Assembly: GCF_000004195.4 (NCBI RefSeq)
Contig: NC_030683.2
Location: 79,570,910 to 79,634,909, forward strand
Source: Xenopus tropicalis
Lineage: Eukaryota; Chordata; Amphibia; Anura; Pipidae
Direction of reading: 5' to 3'
DNA: 64,000 nucleotides
The notes under the pieces are model-generated. The model saw only the letters and a list, made by a program, of their open reading frames with translations, did no database searches and was not told the origin of the DNA. The position numbers and the translations under genes were made by a program. Shown in pieces: positions 55,080 through 64,000 of this stretch (positions are counted from its first letter, which is position 1; each line of letters opens with the position of its first letter).

Positions 55080-55594
55080 GAATCTTATGAGAAAGGAGAT
55101 GAACCTTACAACTTAAGTTTATCTGTCAGTTTATGATTTAGGATTACCCACTGGCACATACAACAGAAAAGTATATTCTTGTGAAAATGGTTTGTTTAGA
55201 TGAAGCAATGTTTTAAATATAAGCTGTTTTATGCAAAATATTTTTATAGAGACTGAAGTTCAGGGTTATAGTTTATATAAAGACTGGAGTTCAGCGGTAT
55301 AGTTTCTCTTTAAAATAGCTGCATTGCACATGCCTACATAGAAACCCTGGTATATTCTCCATCAAAACGAATTGTTAATCAGCCGTAATGCATGTTGATT
55401 TTATACGTGTTCACATTCAAAGAGATGAGCTGACAGCCTTAGTTTGATCTACCTGACAATCCAGATTGGTAAAGTTCCAACACTAAACCTTAGTGTTTTT
55501 TAATTGACTTACTTGGATTGAAAGTTAGATTGATTCTCAGGTTAGTGCAGCATCATTTTAATACGAATTGATTAACTGATCTGTAAATCAACTC
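55080..55594. other. Non-coding DNA, nothing recognised
   Basis: A short direct repeat (AGACTGAAGTTCAGGGTTATAG and AGACTGGAGTTCAGCGGTAT) sits at about 55249-55300. Otherwise nothing. Confidence 0.35.
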
Positions 55595-55862
55595 AAAGTT
55601 GGACTGGAACCCCAGGGGCCGACCAGAAAACCTCAACCATGGGTCCATTCTCGTAACTATTTTTCTTCCTCTTTTCATTTAACCTCTTTGTTCTACTAGT
55701 CTATTTTCTTTATATGTTGCAATCTATTCTTCAATCTCTTTGTTTCCAAGCAAAAAACGGGAATGGCCATAAAATAGGCCAAATGGTTAGAGGTAGGAGG
55801 GCCCACTGACACCTGGGCCCACCAGGAGTTTTCCTGGTATCCCTGTGGGCCAGTCCGACACT
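55595..55862. mobile_element. Palindromic-ended MITE, possibly hAT
   Basis: The left part CAAAGTTGGACTGGAACCCC and the right part GGGCCAGTCCGACACTG are imperfect inverted repeats. The outer flanks AATCAACT and AATCTATT match at 5 of 8 bases, so a decayed 8-bp duplication is possible. The interior near the right end reads ACACCTGGGCCCACCAGGAG. No coding frame. Confidence 0.55.
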
Positions 55863-56055
55863 GAATCTATTCCTCTACCACGTGAGCTGCAGTGACCTTA
55901 GGTTGTGCCTTGGGGTGGTGGGGTTTGGGTTTCCTAAGGTTTTTTTTTCATTTTAGTGTTGTTTTAGAGTGCTTTAAATGCCACAGGCAGAATACCACCA
56001 ATAATTTGTAAACACCAAGCGGAATTTTGCCATAACACAGCATTTATGGCATTAA

Positions 56056-56276
56056 GTTGTCCACCTTTAAATTAACTTCTAGTATGATGTAGACATTGAA
56101 ATTCTGAGACCATTTGCAACTGATTTTCATTTTTAATTTCTTGTGCTTTTTCAGTTATTTAGCTTTTTGTTCAGCAGCTCCTCAGTTTGGAATTTATTCA
56201 GCTATCCGGTTGCTAGGGTCTTGTTTACCTTAGCACGGCCCCTTGTTTACCTTAGCACAGCCCTTGGAAGGCCCCT
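56056..56276. mobile_element. T2/Kolobok-type MITE, internally deleted
   Basis: TTAA occurs at 56052-56055 and 56277-56280. The left part, GTTGTCCACCTTTAAATTAA onward, and the terminal GGCCCCTTTAA match T2. The body keeps CAACTGATTTTCATTTTTAA and CAGCAGCTCCTCAGTTTGGA, then a duplicated TTGTTTACCTTAGCAC(G/A)GCCC. The second half is deleted. Confidence 0.7.
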
Positions 56277-56280
56277 TTAA

Positions 56281-58629
56281 GTATTGTATCTAATGAGGTT
56301 GCTTATTTAATAGAGCAGTAAGCTCCATCTTTACTGGATACTTGCTGTCCTGCAAGCACAGGTCACTTGCAGGAATATTGTAAGGGCCCCACATACAGTG
56401 GTACCCAGCCTTCTTCTTATAGCAGTACACAGGGGCCCTCATCAGTAAATATTTTTTACAATAACTTAGTTTCTTCAGATATACAGCCAAGAATCTTAGT
56501 TGCTGCTCATAATGAAATAGCACACACAGATCTATTTTAGCTACAACTCTCATAGGGGACACTTTAAGGCATAAAGGAGCTTAACCATGGCACTATACCA
56601 CATTTTTTCTGCTACCATCTTGGCAGTTTGGGTATAAAAGATTTTCTTTTAAACAGAAGAACAGACTGTTTATATCTGTTTATAGCAATATAAAATTTAC
56701 CTCATGGTGTTCTCCTTAAACTCTGCTCCACCCCAGACTCCCCAGCATTTCCATGATAATCTATATACAGGGTCAGGAACATCATTGCTAGGGGACAGTT
56801 ATTTAAAGGTGTAAGAAAGGAAAATTAAGTTTTGTTATATCTTTTATTAAAACAAAGGCCATTCCTCTGGAGAGAACCCTCCCTCAGTCTGTTTAAAAGA
56901 CTACCTCTTGGAGCTCTTGCACAACACCTGATCTGGGAACTACCCAGTGTCACCCACTGTAACCTACAGCACTTATATTTGCCTATTTGTGTCATATTAA
57001 TTCTAAATACTCCACCCCGGTTCTGGATAAATACCTTTCTTTCTGGCCCTACAACTGTCCACTAGTAAATTAAATGCTTTTTTATTTTGGTGCAGTTTTA
57101 TCAGTGTGGAACTAAAATGATATAGGAATATATTTTTGCTAGTGAAAACAATCTCCCCTTCCAAGGTCAATAAGGTGTTTGTACCCCCCACCCTAGCAGC
57201 ACAATAACAAAGCAGGAAACTGTGCTTTACTTGCTTCTCTAGCTGCCAATAGCTAAATCCCACTAATTATAGCAGTTAGATTACACTGTTATATCACTAT
57301 TGACTGTTCATTATGTCCTATAACCGATAGATATTTTAACCTTGCAAATATGTTTCCACATCTGCATAATAATTTGTACTATTGATGTCTCCAGGCTCGA
57401 AAAACACTAGTCCATTTAAGGCTCAGCTGATTTCCCAAGAAGCAGGGGTATATTTAACCTTGTGCTAAGGATGTTTGCTCATCTTAGCATTTATTTACAC
57501 AAAAGAAATCAATGTTATAATCATCGCCATATCAATTTAACACCAGTGTTGAATATTTTTGTGTATGCAGTACATTACATGTGAATCAATCTACCTACAG
57601 GTGCCTGTATTTACTACCAAGAAACATTTTTTTCTTAATAGATTTCAAATATGATATGTATAATAATGACAATTACCCATTTTGTGATAAATAAAATACA
57701 TATTCAGACCAGTGAAGACATCCTCTAGGGATTTTATAGACTGCTTTTCATTTTACTAGAATGCTACTTCTTCTGTTTTTATAAATACAGGTTTGAAATC
57801 AAATCAGAAATATTTCACCCACTACGTGCATTTCAATAATGCAATATTTCTGTGCAGAAAATATATTATATAGAGACAATAGAGATTTTAAACACTTCCT
57901 TATTATGAAATTTTTGGGGGGTAGACAGGCCCTCCTCATTAGGTAGACAATATCTAATGGGCAATTTACTAAACCAAGTCCCTTGAGAGGAGAATGTAAT
58001 AGTCTCATTAAAATAATTGCCCACAACTCTACTGTAACAAGGCACCCTGTGGCCCCATAATACATGAGCCTGTGCTTAAAGTGCTTTGGGGTAGCTAATT
58101 CATGTCATTATAGTTCCCTACATAGCACTTCCCATGGCAATTCCTAGGGACTAGAATGTCCCAAATCAAGTGCAGTCATTTACTGCAGTGCTAATGTAAT
58201 ATATCCATTAGTGAACCAGGAAAACTCTTCTGATTTTTACAGCTCCCCAGGCAATGCTAAATAATCAAATACTTTAAGTCTCACATGTCACTTTGGTTAT
58301 TCCTGAAGTGATTTTAGATCTCTTTTACATTTCAAAGAATTTTTTCCATCAAAAATCTCTAATGGCACTGGGTAAAACAAAGGACATACTCGCACTTATA
58401 TATATATAGGAGCTTCTGGGCTTTTTATTTACAAATCTTTACATTGCATTTTCATTGTTTATCTGTACTGGGGGGGGGTATCAACTGATTCACATATATT
58501 TGTTCTGACATTACACCTCTAGGCACAGTGTTACAACATTGTCTGCAAAATTGCCCACTTTAGTAGTCATATTCTCACTGGTACTGCAGTCCAATGTGAT
58601 CAAAAAGCAGACCAAATGTTCACACTAGG
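56281..58629. other. Non-coding DNA, nothing recognised
   Basis: Short open frames only. No repeat termini, tandem arrays or RNA genes were recognised. Confidence 0.4.
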
Positions 58630-58631
58630 AA

Positions 58632-59348
58632 ACCTGTTATCCAGAAGTCTTCAAATTATGGGAACTCCATTTCCAATAGGGTACATTTAAGCAAATTATT
58701 CTAATTTTTAAAGGGGTTGTTCATCTTTAAATTAACTTTTGGTATGATATAGAGAGTGGCATTCTGACACAATTTGCACCTGGTCTTCATTTTCTGTTAT
58801 TTGTGTGTTTTTTTTTTAATTATTTAGCTATCTGGGTCCAAATTATCCTAGCAACCAGGTAGTGGTTTGAATGTGAAGCTGAAATATGACTTGAATACAA
58901 AGATACAGTAAGTAACAACAAAATAGCAATAACCATAATTGCAGCCTCGCAGAACAATACTTTATGGGCGAGTACGGTCAGTGGCCCTCATTTGAAAGTT
59001 GGAAAGATTCAGAAGAAGGCAAATAATTCCAAAACTATAAAAAATTAAAAATGAAGACCATTTGAAAAGTTGCTAAGAACTGGTCACTTTATTACAAACA
59101 AAAAGCTATCTTAAAAATGAACCACCCCTTTAAAAATGATTTCACTGTAATAATAAAATAGTACCTTGTACTTGATCCTAAATAAGATGCATGAATCCAT
59201 ATTGGTGGCAAAACAATTATATTGGGTGTTTAAATTATTTTTATTTTTTAGCAGACTTAAGGTACGGAGATCCAAATTAGAGAAAGATCCCTTATCTGAA
59301 AAACCCAAGGTACTAAGCATTCTGGATAACAGATCCTGTACCTGTACT
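58632..59348. mobile_element. TA-flanked palindromic MITE, host of a nested T2 element
   Basis: The left piece (AACCTGTTATCCAGAAGTCT to about 58711) and the right piece (59134 to GATCCTGTACCTGTA) together are the reverse complement of the 63.24-kb element. The T2 MITE at 58712-59129 separates them. The left terminus is degraded. Confidence 0.75.
58712..59129. mobile_element. T2/Kolobok-type MITE, complete, nested
   Basis: The 418-bp element starts AGGGGTTGTTCATCTTTAAA and ends TTAAAAATGAACCACCCCT, flanked by TTAA at 58708-58711 and 59130-59133. The sister host copy at 63.24 kb has uninterrupted TTTTTAAAAG at the equivalent site, so the boundary is confirmed by an empty site. No coding capacity. 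T2 MITEs are attributed to the Kolobok superfamily. Confidence 0.88.
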
Positions 59349-60524
59349 AACATACAAAGTAATGCAACTAAATAGAGCCATATATTTATCCATTGGGACT
59401 ACAGTACAACCACCTTAGTCTTTCACTGAGCTACAAATATTCCTTTATATTTTAATTACAGTATTTCTTTGCATGTTCTAAAACAGTGTTGTCCAAATTC
59501 TGTGGTACATAATTTTTCTGGCCTACATGGTGGAGGGTCGCTGTAAATAGTTTGTAATCTTTTTATTAATGTTAATTAAATATATATATAAAAGTTCACC
59601 CTTTTATTATACCTTGATAGCTGAGGGATATTGCTGGTACTACAGTAGAAGAGTACATTACAGAAATATATAAGCCTCACAATACGCATAAATTTTTTCT
59701 AAAATATTATACTGAAAATGTGTGAAATGCATATGAATTTAATTTTTTAGATACAAGTTGTTTCATCCATCTTCAGTGTAATTGCATTATAAAAAAACAT
59801 ACAAAACCATTTAGCTTTGCCTAGCATGATACAGATCATGTATTTATCACAAAGTTGCACAAAGTGGATCTCATTTTCTAAAGCGTTAGAAATTTGCTCA
59901 GCAATTAGCTTGAATCAGTGTGATAGAAACTTTTTAATGCGGAAATGTGTCTGTTTTCCTATTACTTTCTGTTCCAGGCAAAGCTACAGTTTATTAGTAA
60001 ACAATGCCCAGTGTATTGGTAGTCGTGCTGCTACACTTTTCGTGTTATTTAATCACAGTGTCTGCAAGAAGTAGAATGGAAAGAAGAACGGAGCATAGAA
60101 ACCACAGACAAAGGAATAATATCCTAAGATTGTGTAATTCTTTATACAGGTTCATACAGGACAAAACTATGTTTTAATGTAATAAAAGTAATTTATGGGA
60201 AAAGGTATGGTAAATGTGAGTGATTTTTCCTTTGTGCAAGCAATTTTTACTTTGCTTGTATTTAATATATTCTTTGTGAAACCTTTTTGATACCAAATAC
60301 TAAAAACACATTACACATCTAATATTTTTAAAGGTTTCTTTATAGAAAACGTTATTTGCTGTGCTAGAAATTTCCACCTTCATACACTTCTTAAAATTAC
60401 ACCATTAACATTGTGATGATGCATATTAGTTTTAAAAAAAGTTTTTGTTTCCTCTCTATAACATTTATTACATTCCCCATTAGCACTGTTCATTTCCAAC
60501 CACTAGTTATTATTGGTTATTATT
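59349..60524. other. Non-coding DNA, nothing recognised
   Basis: No repeat ends or coding signature seen. Confidence 0.35.
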
Positions 60525-60529
60525 ACAGG

Positions 60530-60700
60530 TATGGGACCTATAATACAGAATGATTGGGATCTGGGATTTTCCATATAATGGGTCTTTCTGTAATTGGATC
60601 TCCATACTTAAAGTCTGGTAAAAAATAATTTAAAGATTTAATAAACCCAATAGGATTGTTTGTGGATGATACATTTAAGTGGAAAAAAGTTTGGCTATAA
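60530..60700. mobile_element. TA-flanked palindromic MITE, left half only
   Basis: TACAGGTATGGGACCTATAA through AATAAACCCAATAGGATTGT matches the left half of the 63.24-kb copy. The right half is absent. Confidence 0.65.
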
Positions 60701-61103
60701 GTATTAATGCTAGCTGCAGCCGTTATTATGCCTTATCTTATTATGCATACTTTAACTCTAACAGTGTTTTCTATAATCTGAGAACTGATAACATGCCTAT
60801 TTTTTCAACTTAGGCTAACTGCATTTGTAGTTGGGGAAGTGGTATTCACTGGATGTAACTTGTATTATCCTTATCATTTAACTATTAAAATAAACAAAAG
60901 AATAATATCTACAGTTATCTGTGTATCATTACATATTATCACACTCATTACCATGGAGAGATTAATTTAACAGATAAGTAATTATCCTAATATTAACAGA
61001 TAATTATGTACAAAATGACTTCCTCTCCCATTCTTATTGGTTTTATTTGCTTTTACAATTTTTTTGTTTTGTTTTGTTCATTTCAAATTTACTTTCTAAA
61101 GAT
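60701..61103. other. Non-coding DNA, nothing recognised
   Basis: No repeat ends or coding signature seen. Confidence 0.35.
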
Positions 61104-61106
61104 ATT

Positions 61107-61796
61107 AGAGTTGATTCACTAAAGTGCGATAACGCATATCACATGCTTTTTTGCGTTAAAATTGATGCAAAAAACGCGCGATTCGTTAAAGTATTATGGC
61201 ATGCATTAAGTTGCATATCGCGTGCGTTAATTTACGCGCAACTGCATGCGTTAATTTTCTGCATTGCGTTACTTAGCGCGCAGAAATAATACTAACGCAT
61301 GATTCACAAACACTTAGACGTACTAAATATCGCATTAGTCTATGCGAAAATTAACACCTACTTGGAGCAGGTGGTAATTATAGAAAAGTACAGTTAATGA
61401 GCTTTTGGCAACACAATATGGACTTTGCAGTTTGATTTATTCAAGTATGTGTCGGCCCTAGAGTGATGTAGCCTCCAGTTTGCAGGGAAATGGTCATTTT
61501 AAAAAACGTAGTTTTACGAACATAATGCTGTGTATGGCTAATATGGCGTGCACGCGAAAAGTAGTGCACGTGCGTTAATTAGCGTGCACGACAATTAGTG
61601 TGATGTGTTAATTAGCGTAAGTTGCGGCAAATACTAGACTTTGCGACTTAAATAACGCAAACAGCATCGCTTGTAAATTAACGCAAATATACTTTTAGTG
61701 AATCGTGCGCTAAGACATGAAAAATTAGACACGATAAAATTTTTAACACATGCTATAAATAGCGCTCAAAATATCGACCTTTGGTGAACCAACCCT
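61107..61796 (+). mobile_element. PIF/Harbinger MITE, copy 3
   Basis: The ends AGAGTTGATTCACTAAAG and CCTTTGGTGAACCAACCCT are inverted repeats, flanked by ATT at 61104-61106 and 61797-61799. It is colinear with copy 2 over its whole length, with small indels, and keeps the same degenerate transposase start (CAAGTATGTGTCGGCCCTAG followed by AGTGATGTAGCCTCC). Confidence 0.8.
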
Positions 61797-61799
61797 ATT

Positions 61800-63232
61800 A
61801 TATCCACACAATAATTAACATGGTTGCATTGGTGTATTATTACATCTTGTTAATAAAATTTGTATTAAATCAGTGGAACTAGAGGAGCAAAATAACAATT
61901 ACATGATCATGCCAAGGTGGTATAAGAGCTCCACAATACATTATTCCTTAGTGTAACAAAAATTTTGAGGTTATGAGATAAGAATAGGTTCTTACTTAGA
62001 TATCTATTGGAAGAGTGGGTGAGTACAACCTATCTACATATCATCTTTGCTTACAATCCCATGGTCAACCTACTAGTTGTGATCCCAGTGCCTTTTTGTT
62101 GAACACTGTGCCATTAATTGTGTAAGTTGCCACAGGTCTCTGCTTCGGTGAGGTCTGCACAGACCTGTGGCTTGCCCCTTGGATGCATGCATTAGGGCAG
62201 GGGGGGAACCATGTAGGTGTAAGGACAGTGTTCTGCTGCTCCTCCTGATGCTGTTCATCAGTACCATATTTTTGATCCAGTGCTTGGTGCTTAGAGCAGC
62301 ATTCCCTGGGGCACAAATGCTTGGCAAGTGAAGCACTAAGGGCTGTTGCATCCCTTAACACTCTAGCAGCTGTGCCCCAGGAAAAAATAAATCACCCCAT
62401 TTTACTCTTTGGACGATGATCTTTTAGTATATAAGACTGTTGGTGAAAGTGCATATTGTTAACTGCTATTTACAATACTTCCTAAATTCTTTGTCATTAA
62501 TGGGATTCTGTCATGATTTTATGGTGTACTTTTTATTTCCAAATTGCACTGTTTACCCTGCACCTCCCCAGTCCAACCCTGACTGTGTCTCACAGTATTA
62601 AATGTATTTGGGGCTAAAGTTCTCATTGGTTTTCACTGTAGTTAATGTATTTGTGGCGCCACTGCCCAATGTCTTTCACTTTATAATGTATTTAGGATGC
62701 AACTACTTCTGCCCCTCCATGTAAATGTATCTAGGATCTGAAGTTATTGTTAATAAAAGTCAATGTGCCATTATTTACAAGAGCATACTGTGCTTATGTA
62801 TCTATATCTCCTACTGTACAAGCTAATTGATGCTACTGGCACATGGGGCAGTTTATCCATTGTGTGTCTGTAGCTGGCAGAGAAATGTCTAAAGCCCCCC
62901 TAAATTAGTTGGAGGCAGTATAAGCAAGTATGGGCAGTTTTGCCTTTTACCCACTTGCTAAAATTCAGAAAAAGGCACTATCCTTTAGCAGAGGTGTCAG
63001 GGAGCTGTTAGCTTGTTACCTGCCCATTGTTCACTCCAATTGCAGCACACCAGTAAAGAGAAACTGAAGTGATTAATTCCACATATAGACCAAAGAATGT
63101 AGAGAGGATATTATGTCTTGTCAATATTATCTTTTTCATTTTCCATTGCTTCTTATATGATTTATTTTTTCTTATAGATTAGCTTCTCTCTAACGATTGA
63201 AATATACTGCTTTTTATTTTAAATACAGGTAT
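61800..63232. other. Non-coding DNA, nothing recognised
   Basis: Two overlapping minus-strand frames at 62065-62361 have no recognisable domain. The surrounding block could be a dispersed repeat, but I have no second copy here to compare. Confidence 0.35.
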
Positions 63233-63235
63233 GGG

Positions 63236-63538
63236 ACCTGTTATCCAGAATGCTCCTGGGGTTTCCTGGATAAGGCATCTTTCCGTAATTTGGATCTCCA
63301 TAGCTTAAGTCTGCTAAAAAATAATTTGAATATTAAATAAACCCAATAGCATTGTTTTATGTCCAATAAGGATTAACTATATCTTAGTTAGGATAAAGTA
63401 CAAGGTACGGTTTTATTATTACAGGCAAAAAGAAAATCATTTTTAAAAGTTAGAATTATTTGCTTATAATGGAGGTAGCCTTTCTGTAATTTGGGACTTT
63501 CTGGATAGCAGGTTTCTGGATAACTTATCCCATACCTG
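63236..63538. mobile_element. TA-flanked palindromic MITE, complete copy
   Basis: The termini CAGGTATGGGA and TCCCATACCTG are perfect inverted repeats, flanked by TA on both sides. Long sub-terminal complementarity exists between CCTGTTATCCAGAATGCTCC and the right half. TA targets are used by Tc1/mariner transposons, so that superfamily is likely but unproven. Four partial copies of the family lie in this window (27.7, 58.6, 59.3 and 60.5 kb). Confidence 0.75.
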
Positions 63539-63540
63539 TA

Positions 63541-64000
63541 TGTGTACAGTGGCAGCACACAGACTCTAGAGTAACTTAAAACAGTTGGACTTTACTTCTA
63601 AAGAATAAAAGGAGCAAAGTAAAACTTTTGCCTTTAAATTCATGCTTTCTAGCACTTGTATTTGTTGGTATACACGGGCAGGAGAATGTATTTTTACAAT
63701 TACAACATCCTCCTTGCTTTAAAAAAATGCCAATAATTTACAAAAATGTTGCAAAATGTCAAAAATAACTGTGCAGAGTAGTATTTTGAGTAAAAAAATA
63801 TGTAAATAGTGATGTTATTTCAATATTATAGAGTTTAGACCTTCTGATTATTCCAGAAAACTAACTTAAAGAGAATGTTTCTGCCTACATGACCTTTCTT
63901 GCCGCTTCAATGAACCGCAGATAATAAAGCAAGTATAAAAAAAGCTTAAATGTACACTGTAGAACTAAACTGCAGCATTAAATATTTGCAAGGGTTTTAT
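63541..64000. other. Non-coding DNA, nothing recognised
   Basis: No repeat ends or coding signature seen. Confidence 0.35.

Noticed and set aside
62065..62361. Minus-strand frame with TYTINGTVFNKKALG, reminiscent of the CR1 segment TYTLNGTALGKS
   Set aside because: Only about ten residues are similar, and neighbouring sequence does not follow CR1 ORF2, so I treat it as chance.
1..64000. CRISPR arrays, bacterial operons, tRNA or rRNA genes
   Set aside because: Repeat structure, base composition and transposon content are those of a vertebrate genome. No short regular direct repeats with unique spacers and no cloverleaf-like A/B box pairs were noticed on reading.

Overview
The window looks like intergenic, transposon-rich vertebrate DNA, most likely from a Xenopus frog. 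The assignment rests on remembered repeat families: T2/Kolobok-type MITEs with TTAA target sites, a DIRS retrotransposon, a Gmr1-like Ty3/gypsy remnant, a Penelope-like element, CR1-type LINEs ending in TATGTTAC-like repeats, and PIF/Harbinger and hAT MITEs. No database search was possible. I found no host protein-coding exon, rRNA or tRNA that I can support. Nearly every meaningful open frame belongs to a mobile element.

Layout. 1-14 kb: mostly anonymous AT-rich DNA with an LTR-like dispersed repeat (about 2.57-3.39 kb), small Harbinger-like and hAT-like MITEs, TA and GATA microsatellites, a SINE-like fragment and a diverged tandem repeat. 14.3-16.5 kb: a decayed Penelope-like element (RT plus degenerate GIY-YIG endonuclease). 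17.2-19.1 kb: a CR1 LINE fragment split by a TTAA-flanked MITE. 19.3-20.8 kb: a Ty3/gypsy relic with the unusual order protease, integrase, reverse transcriptase. 22-27 kb: several DNA-transposon relics, one with a Harbinger transposase fragment. 27.93-33.30 kb: an apparently intact DIRS-type tyrosine-recombinase retrotransposon on the minus strand. 34.5-36.1 kb: two T2 MITEs, one split by a CR1 3' fragment. 39.2-42.1 kb: a better CR1 copy split by a 1074-bp hAT-like element with a perfect 8-bp duplication. 43-64 kb: more MITEs, three minisatellites, a SINE-like insertion with a perfect 15-bp duplication, and two further Harbinger copies.

How the parts relate. The DIRS element is the only one that looks potentially autonomous. 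It carries gag-like, RT/RNase H and tyrosine recombinase frames, 108-bp perfect inverted terminal repeats, and an internal complementary region that joins the two terminal extensions. Most other elements are dead or non-autonomous. Their nesting, with uninterrupted sister copies in the same window serving as empty sites, gives direct evidence for insertion boundaries and relative ages.
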